Positions 50,201 to 54,680 of a DNA stretch of 64,000 bases are shown piece after piece. Origin of the DNA: Merluccius polli (Eukaryota > Chordata > Actinopteri > Gadiformes > Merlucciidae); the NCBI GenBank assembly GCA_030340625.1, contig JAOPHQ010002355.1, forward strand, positions 1-64,000, read 5' to 3'. The notes under the pieces were generated by a model. That model did not search any database. It was not told the DNA's origin and was given only the letters and a program-made list of their open reading frames with translations. The position numbers and the translations under genes are program-made. Position 1 is the first letter of the stretch; each line of letters opens with the position of its first letter.

Positions 50201-50585
50201 TGCGTTCTAACCATAGCCAGCTCTCTGGAAAATTGGTACGTATTGTCCATTGTCCATCATCAAATGTTGGAATTTTCTTGTCCTTGCCTAAAGTGTGAGA
50301 AAAGATTAAATATATTCATGCCAAAATGTCCATATATCATGCATATCTTACACTCCTATTTTGCAATTCATTATGCCTGATACTTACTGCGAGCCAGGTG
50401 GAGATCTTCAATTTTACTTTCAGTTCGTAGTTTGTCTATCTCTTGGCAGCATTTGAAGAAGGCATCAGAACAGGCTTCCCCATCTGAGATGTACTCTTTG
50501 CGCCGCTCACAGCTGTACGATAGTGGAGTTTCTGACATTCCATCCAAACAACATCGGTGCTGCAAGGTGTTGTTGTATTCAATCA
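12042..50585 (-). CDS. c3: complement C3-type gene, 3' two thirds (26 exons, alpha chain)
   Basis: Secreted thioester protein, the central component of the complement cascade; its C3b fragment tags surfaces covalently and C3a is an anaphylatoxin. Exons (minus order): 50388-50585, 50167-50287, 49991-50079, 49676-49815, 46568-46774, 46289-46346, 46107-46196, 45718-45918, 45037-45112, 44743-44902, 43483-43575, 42888-43044, 42711-42796, 39828-39905, 34040-34195, 33371-33436, 33000-33090, 32654-32693, 32368-32458, 32201-32290, 32002-32104, 31709-31807, 30453-30539, 30268-30351, 15629-15767, 12042-12183. All introns are GT-AG and every junction keeps frame, giving about 980 codons, close to the human segment from C3a to the C-terminus. 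Diagnostic features are the LHLAR C3a end, GCGEQN thioester and C-terminal C345C domain. The catalytic histidine position is Asp. Signal peptide and beta chain lie beyond the right edge. C3 is preferred over C4/C5 by the C3a ending and the match along the whole chain. Confidence 0.95.
12589..12972. mobile_element. hAT MITE in C3 3' flank, perfect TIR and TSD
   Basis: Outer ends CAGAGGTGTCAA and TTGACACCTCTG are perfect inverted repeats. Identical ACTATGAG octamers lie at 12581-12588 and 12973-12980. Inside are a second MITE fragment (GGCACGTGCAGAGG), two copies of CGCGCAACAGAAATCCTCC and long C runs. It lies in the last C3 intron, between exons at 12183 and 15629. Confidence 0.92.
12806..12846. 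repeat. poly(C) run of about 40
   Basis: Long C homopolymer inside the MITE, preceded by shorter C runs at 12713 and 12760. Its length is probably unreliable in any assembly. Confidence 0.85.
13175..13900. mobile_element. foldback element with about 270-bp inverted arms
   Basis: The left arm (13175-13475) and right arm (13650-13900) are imperfect reverse complements. Matching blocks include GATGAGCAACAGAACAC, GCATCCTGCGTC, GAATTAGTTTGGTGTGAATT and TTATTATCCAAGCAA. The loop has a GC hairpin (GTGCGGCA...TGCCGCA). No transposase. Confidence 0.8.
14250..14540. mobile_element. composite MITE block with homopolymer cassette (copy A)
   Basis: In order: GTGGGCATAGATTCATTTG and TCTAGATTAATC repeats, several CGATTGTTGAC-poly(G) units, an AT-rich stretch, AGGCCCCTGAT...GGCCCCGGGCTGAAGCCC, and CCTACGACCGAC-poly(G). 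The same order is present inverted at 33565-33905. Confidence 0.7.
14545..15165. mobile_element. hAT-like element, copy lacking the LTR insertion
   Basis: Nearly identical to 25230-26265: CGACCGGCAGGGAGAGGGAG, GGCAGCCAGATGAC, GACGCAACGCGAGTCGGCAC and ATACTCGTACTCGGC. It ends GTATCCGGCTCAACTCTA. The sequence ATACTCGTACTCGGC is the empty site for the solo LTR in the other copy. Confidence 0.8.
15273..15385. mobile_element. hAT MITE end (TAGGGATGCACCGA)
   Basis: Starts with TAGGGATGCACCGA, a terminus very common in fish hAT MITEs, followed by GATCAGCCGATCAGATACC. The other end is not found. Confidence 0.5.
15629..15767 (-). CDS. c3: C3 exon: C345C, isolated by a 14.5-kb intron
   Basis: 139 bp. 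SHCREALGLKLNKSYLIMG aligns with human IKCREALKLEEKKHYLMWG. The donor must be CA|GTAGGT: using the next GT would bring in an in-frame TAG. This joins the last exon in phase. Confidence 0.92.
15893..15962 (-). mobile_element. reversed LINE (L2-type) tail
   Basis: AATCAATCAAACTTTATTT then ATAAAGCAC is the reverse complement of an L2-type 3' end. It lies directly before the next LINE. Confidence 0.6.
16014..17108 (+). pseudogene. L2-type LINE endonuclease domain
   Basis: APE-like endonuclease blocks: LFNSCCLKNKDLLLNEF, LDLFCITETWHK, GRGGGIAIIHR, VIAVIYRPPKPN, ILIFSDFNLHIDYP and SDHLAIKMDI. Open for about 360 codons, then breaks before the RT. Confidence 0.85.
17615..18500 (+). pseudogene. L2-type LINE RT remnant
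   Basis: GNIIRRHGLQFHCYTDDIQL is the RT box C region with YTDD in place of the usual (F/Y)ADD or YVDD. Then follows FITSRLDYCNSIFYGLPS from the C-terminal part. Several frame changes. Confidence 0.8.
18659..18690. repeat. (ATT)n tail of LINE
   Basis: About ten ATT units directly after the LINE poly(A)-like end. Confidence 0.9.
18695..19150. other. CA repeat and unclassified A-rich end
   Basis: (CA)n at 18761-18785. Then GC-rich sequence ending in two TGGAGATA(T/A)GGAATAAAA copies and an AATAAAATAAAATAA tail, which looks like the 3' end of a plus-strand retroelement. Family not identified. Confidence 0.4.
19475..19499. repeat. 11-bp-arm perfect hairpin
   Basis: ACATAGGCCAT, GTA loop, ATGGCCTATGT. 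Close to the left inverted end of the candidate element. Confidence 0.8.
20357..20424. repeat. (TA)n microsatellite
   Basis: Long TA tract into which the next MITE inserted; it resumes at 21585. Confidence 0.9.
20425..21584. mobile_element. hAT-like MITE (CAGGGCT ends) in (TA)n
   Basis: Starts CAGGGCTTGAAAACG, ends GGTTCGGAGCCCTG; subterminal repeats of GTTCC and GAACCGG. The AT flanks on both sides allow an 8-bp TSD. The interior has four poly(C) units with GCCGGCCGTAGGTC and TGTGTTACTATTGCG. Confidence 0.75.
21826..24774 (-). pseudogene. L1 ORF2 remnant (RT and C-terminal region)
   Basis: The linker segment (24.37-24.77 kb) has NKSGKHLASLVKK. RT blocks at 23.5-24.1 kb: PKPGRDCETPADYRPISLIN, QTGFIQNRD, AVDAEKAFDR and GTAQGDPLSPSLFALEIEPL. 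YADDLLLYL is at about 23.45 kb in another frame. The C-terminal part (22.38-23.33 kb) has FLSLLKGLKKDMEKWL; then follow CVKCSTQSDSLIHAFWYC and IWEQIEKWM (21.83-22.31 kb). Several frame breaks. Confidence 0.88.
24979..26265. mobile_element. hAT-like element, TSD ATGA(C/G)TAT, carrying a solo LTR
   Basis: Left end TAGGGATGAGCGAGTAC, right end GGCTCAACTCTA (11 of 12 terminal bases of TAGAGTTGAGCC match in type). ATGACTAT at 24971-24978 and ATGAGTAT at 26266-26273 differ by one base. It lies exactly between the SYEEVDTH and MLLHSM codons of the uncharacterised ORF. Confidence 0.82.
25797..26200 (+). mobile_element. solo LTR, 4-bp TSD TACT
   Basis: 404 bp from TGTGACAAATG to CATCACTACA with TG...CA ends. 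TACT is repeated on both sides. The paralogous element at 15090-15105 has the uninterrupted site ACTCGTACTCGG. AATAAA lies in the 3' part. A related LTR is reversed inside gypsy-1. Confidence 0.88.
27390..27720. other. no feature recognised
   Basis: AT-rich sequence between the uncharacterised ORF and the right inverted end. An A run at 27650. Confidence 0.4.
28050..30240 (-). mobile_element. L2-type LINE abutting C3 exon at 30268
   Basis: The 3' end is at left with an ATTTATTTATTT tract (28080). RT and C-terminal blocks run right to left. The 5'-most part matches the endonuclease-RT linker (CDFIFEHFTKKLESTLDLVA). Same sense as C3 and within about 30 bp of a C3 splice donor. Confidence 0.85.
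28267..29366 (-). pseudogene. L2-type LINE RT and C-terminal remnant
   Basis: FEKFQSGFRTNHSTETALLK, LLDLSAAFDTVHHPIL, CGVPQGSILGPVLFNLYM and the active-site box YVDDTQLYIS. Then (28267-28587) FISSRIDYCNALLSGLP and LKSLHWLPV. Frames are broken between them. Confidence 0.9.
30268..30351 (-). CDS. c3: C3 exon: C345C
   Basis: 84 bp. VYRVTMESYEEQ and MYMMQINQVIKEG align with human VYKTRLVKVQ and EYIMAIEQTIKSG. Canonical donor GAAG|GTAAGT. An L2-type LINE begins within about 30 bp of this donor. Confidence 0.93.
30453..30539 (-). CDS. c3: C3 exon: C345C
   Basis: 87 bp, phase 1 to 1. EDCSMQKKGKIDNYNRKQ then KACD, aligned with human [22 protein letters not shown]. Acceptor TTTCCAG, donor TATG|GTGAGA. 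Confidence 0.92.
30600..31040. other. probable MITE remnant, no gene
   Basis: Contains GGTACGTGTCCAC and a TTTGGCCAATCACGTG region before the TA repeat. It looks like one end of a MITE; the partner is not found. Confidence 0.35.
31046..31131. repeat. (TA)n(CA)n compound microsatellite
   Basis: TA run followed directly by a CA run. Four overlapping spurious ORFs arise here. Confidence 0.95.
31190..31310. mobile_element. short MITE remnant ending CACTGCACCTTTAAA
   Basis: CACTGCACCTTTAAA is a frequent terminus of a fish MITE group; only one end is seen. Confidence 0.35.
31709..31807 (-). CDS. c3: C3 exon: start of C345C
   Basis: 99 bp. TFYHPVREQGQIRRICQDD aligns with human RFYHPEKEDGKLNKLCRDE, with CTCAEG at the end. 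Donor GAAG|GTAAAC. Confidence 0.95.
32002..32104 (-). CDS. c3: C3 exon: end of MG8
   Basis: 103 bp. VSHKQREEVAFKIRQ then PAAVSIYEYYD, aligned with human VSHSEDDCLAFKVHQ and GAVKVYAYYN. Donor GATC|GTGAGT. Confidence 0.95.
32201..32290 (-). CDS. c3: C3 exon: MG8
   Basis: 90 bp, 30 codons. VDRTISKYEMNKVLSDRGSL, then IIYLDK; human has [26 protein letters not shown]. Confidence 0.96.
32368..32458 (-). CDS. c3: C3 exon: MG8
   Basis: 91 bp. YRDMDKDAGMTILDIGLLTG aligns with human YRGDQDATMSILDISMMTG. Donor AAA|GTAAGT. Confidence 0.95.
32654..32693 (-). CDS. c3: C3 exon: 40-bp MG8 exon
   Basis: Very short exon found by phase: GDGNAYTLKVEM between an AAATAG acceptor and a GTAAGT donor. It supplies the strand aligned with human NTMILEICTR. 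Without it the neighbouring exons do not join in frame. Confidence 0.82.
32700..32999. other. C3 intron, nothing recognised
   Basis: AT-rich intron between exons at 32693 and 33000. Confidence 0.5.
33000..33090 (-). CDS. c3: C3 exon: CUBf to MG8
   Basis: 91 bp. VVSLYYARPTAHTKLNNCER aligns with human VVTMYHAKAKDQLTCNK. Starts in phase 0 and ends in phase 1 at ACAG|GTGAAC. Confidence 0.9.
33091..33370. other. C3 intron, short CA run, nothing else
   Basis: AT-rich; an ACACAC run near 33100. Confidence 0.5.
33371..33436 (-). CDS. c3: C3 exon: CUBf
   Basis: 66 bp, 22 codons. VNITAKGTGEATVS aligns with human FTVTAEGKGQGTLS. Donor TCA|GTGAGG. Confidence 0.88.
33565..33905. mobile_element. composite MITE block with homopolymer cassette (copy B, inverted)
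   Basis: Reverse order of copy A: GTCGGTCGTAGGTC, GGGCTTCAGCCCGGGGCCTC, an AT-rich part, poly(C)-GTCAACAATCGCGC units, then TCTAGATTAATC repeats ending ATTAATCTATGCCCAACACTA. Confidence 0.7.
33909..33963. repeat. (TA)n microsatellite
   Basis: Close to the donor of the C3 exon ending at 34040. Confidence 0.9.
34040..34195 (-). CDS. c3: C3 exon: end of TED and CUBf
   Basis: 156 bp, 52 codons. TTMVYQALAEYWV aligns with human ATFMVFQALAQYQK, then runs into CUBf. Acceptor GTCCAG, donor AGG|GTAAGT. Confidence 0.94.
34394..34853. mobile_element. hAT MITE, perfect 17-bp TIR and 8-bp TSD
   Basis: CAGGGGTGCACATAACT at the left and AGTTATGTGCACCCCTG at the right. CATATATC lies at 34386-34393 and 34854-34861. 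460 bp, no transposase. Confidence 0.95.
35095..36522. mobile_element. 1.4-kb TIR element (CAGTACGTTTACATG)
   Basis: Left end CAGTACGTTTACATG, right end CATGTAAACGTACTG; both flanked by ACT, a possible 3-bp TSD. Subterminal AATCGAATTGGCTTA-like repeats. The interior has an internal duplication (GCGCAGAAGATG...ATGTAGTTACCCCCTATAAG at 35448-35490 and 35810-35840). No transposase recognised; superfamily left open. Confidence 0.8.
36177..36297. repeat. inverted repeat, 40-bp arms
   Basis: Arms 36177-36216 and 36256-36295 are perfect reverse complements, starting GAAAGCGATGTTTCAGCAGA, with a 39-bp spacer. Part of the TIR element. Confidence 0.85.
37317..38620 (+). pseudogene. DIRS RT/RNase H remnant
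   Basis: ACINLKDAYFHVPIAP, then RFAFMGQAYQFRVLPFGLSL and an ILPYLDD-like active site at about 37690. VPLGLLSMRPLHVWINGLHL and WHKNRRMKESTQCLL are typical of DIRS1 relatives, and SHREVVTD begins the RNase H part. At least three frame breaks. Confidence 0.85.
38610..39455 (+). pseudogene. DIRS tyrosine recombinase remnant
   Basis: LTLKVYVAAISF, AFLLAIVSAKQLSELHALSI, PNPSFLPKRASPLHVNQAIE in a second frame, then GHSTKSVSTSWAALRGVP and FAWFYRVNVAASQAFAAAVL. The C-terminal H..K and Y occupy the positions of the conserved H..R and catalytic Tyr; the Arg is changed to Lys. Frames are broken. Confidence 0.82.
39828..39905 (-). CDS. c3: C3 exon: end of thioester domain
   Basis: 78 bp, 26 codons. EFEDAAQIVKWLNTQ and GGGYDSTQ match human VVRWLNEQ and GGGYGSTQ. 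Its splice donor lies about 21 bp from the inverted repeat ending a DIRS element. Confidence 0.95.
39906..40575. other. unassigned repeat-like intron sequence
   Basis: Includes GCAGTCTACGACAGGTGCAG and CTTTTGGTTTTG repeats that look mobile-element derived. A minus-strand frame at 40020-40130 reads DAAIVWTHLKEATGVSF and has a possible donor, but it is not needed by the C3 chain. Family not identified. Confidence 0.3.
40579..40639. repeat. (TA)n microsatellite
   Basis: About 30 TA units after a CACACA run. Confidence 0.95.
40640..40740. mobile_element. MITE end with TCTAGATTAAT repeats
   Basis: TAGTGATGGGCATAGATTAA then TCTAGATTAATC repeats and AAAATGGCTCATTTGAATTC. Same family as parts of copies A (14250) and B (33905). 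Confidence 0.7.
41450..41482. repeat. (GT)n microsatellite
   Basis: Followed by CCGAGAGGGCTGCTCTCC, related to the interior of the MITE at 9991-10736. Confidence 0.85.
41570..42145. mobile_element. cluster of MITE ends, no gene
   Basis: GGTACCGAAAAAAGTATCG...GGTACCCAACCCTAC at 41577-41670, a poly(C) run at 42051, and GGGCCATCGCCCAACCCTA at 42130-42148. These are three different terminal types packed together. Confidence 0.5.
42148..42386. mobile_element. left-truncated copy of the hAT MITE at 1979-2747
   Basis: Shares CGCGTGCCCGCTTG(C/T)GCGT, CACCAAGTGGTCAGGG and the terminus GGTTAACGCGACCCCTG with the first copy; flanked by a TA tract on the right. Confidence 0.85.
42711..42796 (-). CDS. 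c3: C3 exon: thioester domain
   Basis: 86 bp. Contains LEATSYALLALVKVK, nearly identical to human VEATSYALLALLQLK. Acceptor TCATCAG, donor AAG|GTAAGC. Confidence 0.95.
42888..43044 (-). CDS. c3: C3 exon: thioester domain
   Basis: 157 bp. Contains SINKAVRFLEGRL and TYAVAMVSYALA, aligned with human SITKAGDFLE and YTVAIAGYALA. The donor CAAG|GTTTTT is weak but needed for phase. Confidence 0.92.
43045..43482. other. C3 intron, nothing recognised
   Basis: AT-rich intron between exons at 43044 and 43483. Confidence 0.5.
43483..43575 (-). CDS. c3: C3 exon: thioester domain
   Basis: 93 bp, 31 codons, phase 0. GGMRAMDIETLTAFSLISMQ followed by EALSICGESV; human has [20 protein letters not shown]. 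Donor ACT|GTGAGT. Confidence 0.93.
43636..43696. repeat. (TA)n microsatellite
   Basis: Long TA tract in the intron between exons at 43575 and 44743. Confidence 0.95.
43697..44720. mobile_element. unclassified repeat with internal tandem duplication and terminal hairpin
   Basis: Two about 165-bp copies starting ACGA(G/C)AGCTGGTAAATTG (43980 and 44170) and ending CCGTCGCGATTCCC. The right end is a palindrome: GGGATAATGCCC (44622) and GGGCATTATCCC (44706). The terminus recurs at base 1 of the window. It ends 22 bp from a C3 splice donor. Confidence 0.65.
44743..44902 (-). CDS. c3: C3 exon: thioester domain, catalytic-His position is Asp
   Basis: 160 bp. Contains VLCGAIRWVILNSQMPNG, then GRVYDGRIM. 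Anchored by the CGA.(K/R)W block and the following GG, the Asp aligns with the His of human C3 PVIHQEMIGG and with the Asp of human C4A PVLD. The codon is GAT, one base from CAT. Confidence 0.93.
45037..45112 (-). CDS. c3: C3 exon: thioester domain
   Basis: 76 bp. Encodes YQTQLAYRKDDGSFYIYKR, aligned with human YTQQLAFRQPSSAFAAFVK. The terminal TG joins the next exon's G to form the conserved Trp. Confidence 0.93.
45167..45606. mobile_element. Harbinger-like MITE, TSD TAA
   Basis: Ends GGGCCAATCACACAG and CTGTGTGATCGGCCCC, flanked by TAA on both sides. 440 bp, no transposase. A 3-bp TWA duplication is typical of PIF/Harbinger. Confidence 0.7.
45718..45918 (-). CDS. c3: C3 exon: thioester site GCGEQN
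   Basis: 201 bp. The internal thioester motif GCGEQN is at 45830-45847 in the context RQPSGCGEQNLAKMTLP; the Cys and Gln that form the thioester are both present. It is followed by YLDKTNQWDRVG, as in human YLDETEQWEKFG. Acceptor TGTAG, donor AAAG|GTAAGG. Confidence 0.97.
46107..46196 (-). CDS. c3: C3 exon: CUBg
   Basis: 90 bp. Contains DIVPNTPKSTRIYVS, aligned with human QVPDTESETRILLQ, leading into the thioester domain. Donor TCAG|GTAAGC. Confidence 0.92.
46289..46346 (-). CDS. c3: C3 exon: short CUBg exon
   Basis: 58 bp, easy to miss. GACAG acceptor, GTGAGC donor, encodes PRGKLLTKKVSIGLSPAKY. Its phases (0 in, 1 out) are exactly what the neighbouring exons need, and it corresponds to human PEGIRMNKTVAVRTLDPE. 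Confidence 0.85.
46568..46774 (-). CDS. c3: C3 exon: MG7 remainder
   Basis: 207 bp, phase 0 to 0 (69 codons). Matches the human segment ending in KVV; contains VPFIIVPMEHGPKYIEIKA. Donor GTG|GTATGT. Confidence 0.93.
46862..47100. other. C3 intron, weak repeat
   Basis: The segment TGGTTGACTGC(C)TCT... resembles 12375-12420, suggesting an old dispersed repeat. No gene. Confidence 0.3.
47202..47233. repeat. (AAT)n microsatellite
   Basis: About ten AAT units. Confidence 0.9.
48180..48560 (+). mobile_element. Rex/CR1-like LINE 3' tail
   Basis: Ends TCCTAGTATCTGTATACATG, GCGAAATAAAGTTGAATTGA; the same 3' terminus, reversed, starts the LINE at 58309. It splits the ORF1 remnant on the other strand. 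Confidence 0.7.
49300..49675. other. C3 intron, one short inverted repeat
   Basis: ATCCCCCCTT (49594-49603) and AAGGGGGGAT (49622-49631) form a hairpin 45 bp from a splice donor. Nothing else recognised. Confidence 0.5.
49676..49815 (-). CDS. c3: C3 exon: start of MG7
   Basis: 140 bp. GICVDD followed by QDFFIDLRLPYSAVRGEQ, one of the most conserved stretches of C3. Donor ACA|GTAAGT. Confidence 0.95.
49991..50079 (-). CDS. c3: C3 exon: MG6 alpha portion
   Basis: 89 bp from a TTTTAG acceptor to a GTGACC donor. Contains LQDTITTWHLTGISLS, aligned with human LKDSITTWEILAVSMS. Confidence 0.9.
50167..50287 (-). CDS. c3: C3 exon: alpha' N-terminal segment
   Basis: 121 bp. The first bases complete the Ser that follows the C3a arginine. 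It contains NFPESWLW, matching human EFPESWLW. It ends with an extra pair of cysteines around the junction to the next exon (C..SDGKTT|C). Confidence 0.9.
50388..50585 (-). CDS. c3: C3 exon: C3a anaphylatoxin domain
   Basis: 198 bp, starting in phase 2 after a CCCCCTCAG acceptor and ending at A|GTAAGT. It shows the anaphylatoxin cysteine pattern: CC near residue 11, then C, C and a final CC. It ends LHLAR followed by Ser, matching the LGLAR|S convertase cleavage site of human C3. The exon with the start of C3a and the beta/alpha junction is off the right edge. Confidence 0.95.
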
Positions 50586-51720
50586 CTGAGGGGGAGCAGA
50601 GGTGAAGTAAAAGTGATGTGAATAATAGTAGGTTCACATCTGAATATATATATTCAAATGAACAATACTGATCATGTTACTAGAGGGAACTTGTTATTAC
50701 CCACCAAACATTTTGATGTCATGTCATGACATGACCCATTTTACAACTCCTGACTAAACTCCAATTTGGCTATATGTTCAATAAATATTACTAGATATAA
50801 CTAGATTATATGTAAATTATATAGATTATACCTATATTGTAAAATAAACAGCAAACCAACATTTTAACAAACTGGTCCATAGCACAGCTGTCTGATAGAT
50901 TTTTGACCAAGTTCAAGAACCATTCTTATGCATTTTCTAAATCGTTCACCTTTATTTTAGACAGAAAAAAAATTTGGCTGGTAAAAAACCTCTGTGGCAG
51001 GTGGATTTCAAAATCCACCTGCCACAGAGGCTGGTGGCCAAAAAAGTTAACTTCAGGCCCTGGTTAGGTGTAATATTATGCCTATAATGTAAAGTAAATG
51101 ACCAACAAACATTTTAACAAACTGGTCGTGGCACCGCTGTCCCATAGACGTCATGTCAGGACAAGACCCATTTTCGACCAATAATATAATTAATAAATAA
51201 AAGATGCTGGTTAGTTTTTATGGTAATTTACACAATAAGCATGGCTTTTCTGTGTATAGCACAGGTCAATTTTGGGGCATCAAAATTACGTTGGTCGATT
51301 CGACGACATTCGATAACCGACATACAAAAAGCGTTCCTAAATGCCCCAGAAATTGACACCCTAGTGACGTCAGTCCTACGTCGGATCAATGCTGACTGGA
51401 TGTCAAAATATTTGGTGGGTAATGAGAGACAACTATGCTGTGTACCCTACATACAAAACAACTTGTCTGGTGGCTGCATTTTACTCACAGAGGCTAGTTC
51501 TGACATCAAGTATATCGTATGCCCGCTTCTTCCTTGTTGAAACTGGACATTTTAATTCTGGAACAGAACAATGTAATAATAAACATAACAAAATAATAAT
51601 TAATAAATCCAACAGAATCACAGTGTCAATGTCAGGACACCAGCACTTTGAGTTAATCATCATCGATACATATTTCACCAATATTAAAAGAAAATAATAA
51701 TAATTTATAATAATAATAAT
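50586..51720. other. C3 intron: diverged duplication and palindromic repeat
   Basis: Contains a perfect palindrome at 50989-51030. Two related flanks (AACATTTTAACAAACTGGTC at 50858 and 51107) suggest that the palindromic element sits between or beside duplicated sequence. A plus-strand ORF at 51220-51540 has no recognisable domain. Confidence 0.4.
50989..51030. repeat. perfect palindrome, 20-bp arms
   Basis: CCTCTGTGGCAGGTGGATTT, CA spacer, and its exact reverse complement. To the right AGTTAACTTCAGGCCCTGG looks like a hAT terminus. Confidence 0.95.
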
Positions 51721-51721
51721 T

Positions 51722-51866
51722 AAAGCTGCAAGCAGCATTTATTGGGGGCCAAGCCTAATGCAGACCATTATGACCTTTGTTTTAATAGGGTTGATAACGA
51801 TGGAATACCCTCAGCTTGGGTCCAGTGATACACGTACAACGTTTCATGACTGTAGGTCAAAGCGGT
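51722..51866 (+). mobile_element. old fish repeat, first piece (TAAAGCTGCAAGCAGC head)
   Basis: Head TAAAGCTGCAAGCAGC...GGGGGCCAAGCC. It continues at 57772-58298 and 60221-60740, where it ends GTGCCT(C/T)(A/G)CACTTTGTG... with (AATAAT). Split by the gypsy-2 and Rex-like insertions. Confidence 0.65.
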
Positions 51867-51871
51867 CAGGC

Positions 51872-52274
51872 TGTCAGGTTCAGACAGACAACTGGGACCC
51901 ACTGAGCAGACCAGAGACAAATGGGGTAAGAGAAGCGGCTTATTCCAGTCCAAAGTCGGTACACAAAAAGGCAGTCAGCTTTGGCAAAAGTACAAAGACA
52001 CAAGGCAAAGTTGTAATCCAAAAAAACAGACTAGTGTCGAATAACCAGGAATAATCTAAACACGGGGAAAACTACCGGAAAACTACTCACAAGGACGCAG
52101 ACAATCTGACAAAGACACTGGGGAGAACAGGCATATATACACAAGAGGGGCAGGAGAAAACCAGGTGAAACCAATTGCCAATCACACACACAGGGAATCA
52201 AGAAACCTAAAGTAACAGGAAGTGAGGGGAACAAACTAAAACAGGAAGTCCAATCGACTCAACAGGACCTGACA
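51872..52274 (-). mobile_element. gypsy-2 3' LTR
   Basis: 403 bp, nearly identical to the other LTR apart from a few substitutions and short deletions (e.g. loss of CACA near ACAAAGACAC). Confidence 0.95.
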
Positions 52275-52290
52275 GTACCCCCCCCCCCCC

Positions 52291-53692
52291 TCAATGGCCG
52301 CCCCCTGAAGGCCCAGGTTCGTGGGGGTGGTCACGATGGAAATCCCGTATGAGGTCAGGGTCCACGATGTTCCGAGAGGAGACCCAAGACCTCTCCTCTG
52401 GTCCGTAACCCTCCCAGTCCACGAGATACTGAAAACCCCTCCCCCTGCGGCGAACAGCCATCAGCCTCCGGACAGTGTAGACTGGGCCCCCATCGATGAT
52501 CCGGGCGGGAGGAGGGGGCCTGGTAGGAGGGACCAACGGGCTGGTCCTGACAGGCTGAACCTCACTGACATGAAAGGTGGGGTTCACTCGAAGGGTCCTG
52601 GGAAGGTTGAGTCTCACACACACAGGGTTAATAACCTTTGACACAGGGAATGGGCCAACAAAACGAGGGGCCAACTTACAGGACTCCACTTTGAGAGGCA
52701 AGTGCTTAGTTGACAACCACACCCGTTGTCCGGCTTGATACACTGGTGCAGCTCTTCTTCTCCTGTCAGCAAACTTCTTGTGGCTCTGGGAAGCCCTGAT
52801 GAGGTTCTGACGGGCCTGAGCCCACATTTGTCGGCAACGGTGGACCATGGCAACAGCAGACGGGACGCCAACCTCCCTCTCCAGTGCAGGAAACAGAGGT
52901 GGCTGGTACCCAAAAACACACTGAAACGGAGACATGCCAAGGGAAGTGCAGGGGAGCGTGTTGTGGGCATACTCCACCCACATGACGTACTTGCTCCAGG
53001 TGGCAGGATTCTGGGAAGCCAGGCAGCGGAGCCCCTTCTCCAGCTCCTGGTTTAACCACTCCGTCTGCCCATTGGTTTGAGGATGGTGGCCTGAGGTCAG
53101 ACAAACAGTGGCGCCCATGAGTTGGCAGAAAGCCCTCCAAAACTGAGCCACAAACTGCGGACCCCGGTCAGACAGGACATTCCTGGGAAATCCAAAAACT
53201 CGAGAGAGACATGAGCATGTCTGCCGTTTCTTCGGCAGAGGGAATATGTGGCAATGGTATAAACCGAACCATCTTGGAGAAACGGTCTACTACGGTAAGT
53301 ACAACAGTATTACCCTCCGAGGGTGGTAACCCCGTCACAAAGTCGAGAGAAATGTCAGACCAGGGCCGCTGTGGCACAGGAAGGGGCTGAAGCAGTCCAG
53401 CACTGGAGACATTCTTGCTCTTGTTCTGCTCACAGGTTGTGCAGGCTGCCACATACTCACTGACATCATTCCTCATACCTGGCCACCAAAACCTCTCACG
53501 GACCCGGGTCAGAGTTCTGCGGAAACCAGGATGACAAGAGATCAGAGAGGAATGAGCCCAAGTAATCACAGAACCCCGAAGGTCAGGGGTGACGAATAAT
53601 TTGTTGGGTGGTACCTCAGGGAGAATCTGAATCTCCTGATTCGCTCTCTTGACGCTGCGAGAGAACCGCCCCTGCACCGAAATCAGAAGCAT
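52291..53692 (-). pseudogene. gypsy-2 integrase with C-terminal chromodomain (frameshifted)
   Basis: Zinc-finger part YVAACTTCEQNKSKN, core DISLDFVTGLPPSEGN and GHHPQTNGQTEWLNQELEKG, then a C-terminal chromodomain: VRRLMAVRRRGRGFQYLVDW followed by EGYGPEERSWV. A frameshift near 53160-53200 separates core halves. The chromodomain places it with chromodomain-bearing gypsy elements. Confidence 0.92.
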
Positions 53693-53699
53693 CCACCTC

Positions 53700-54680
53700 C
53701 ACGACGAACTGCCGTTTGGGGTCGGGCAGAGTCAGCACAGGGACGGCGACAAAGTTACTCTTGAGCCTTTGAAAGGCGGACTCCACCTGGGGGGGACCAG
53801 AAAAATTGCACCTTGGAGAAGGTTAGAGCATGCAAAGGGGAAGCAATGCGACTGAAGTTACGAATACACTTCCTATAAAAGTTTGCAAACCCTAGAAACC
53901 GTTGGACCTCCTTTCTGGATGTGGGTGTAGGCCACTCTTGCACTGCTCAAACCTTCTCTGGATCCATGCCGACCCTCCCCTCAGACACTACAAACCCCAA
54001 AAAAGACACTGTGGACAACTGAAATTCACATTTCTCAGCCTTGACAAATAGTTGATTTAGCAGTAACTGTTCAAGAACCTGCCCGACATGTTTCTTGTGA
54101 GTCTCAATATCAGGCGAGAAGATCAGAATGTCATCCAGATAAACGAAAACAAACTTGTTCAAATATTCACAAAGAACGTCATTCACCAGTGACTGAAACA
54201 CAGTAGGGGCATTCGTGAGTCCAAAAGGCATCACCAGATACTCATAATATCCTGTGGGAGTGTTAAAAGCTGTCTTCCACTCATCCCCTTCTCTGATGCG
54301 AACCAGATGATAAGCATTGCGCAAGTCTAATTTGGTGAATACCTTGGCCCCCTGGAGGAGCTCAAACCCAGTGGAGATGAGTGGAAGAGGATACCTGTTA
54401 TTTACAGTAATGTCATTGAGTCCACGAAAATCAATGCAGGGTCAAAGAGTTGTCCCTCTTCCCCACAAAAAAGAAACCAGCTCCAGCAAGTGACGAAGAA
54501 GGCCGGATGATCCCAGCCTTAAGAGCAGCACCGATGTACTCCTCCATGGCTTGATGCTCAGGTCCCGACAGAGAGTACAACCGACCATGAGGGGGTGTGG
54601 TACCAGGAAGTAATTCAATGGAACAATCATACGGACGGTGAGGGGGAAGTGAAGTAGCTCTAGCTTTGTTAAATACCTAC
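53700..54680 (-). pseudogene. gypsy-2 reverse transcriptase and RNase H start (broken)
   Basis: RNAYHLVRIREGDEWKTAFN, MPFGLTNAPTVFQ, VFVYLDDILIFS with the YLDD active site, and RFLGFANFYRKCIRNF. A stop or frame change lies at 53946 and another in the first part near 54450. Confidence 0.92.

Noticed and set aside
51220..51540. 106-residue plus-strand ORF
   Set aside because: No domain recognised, in a repeat-rich intron, and with no splice or promoter support.
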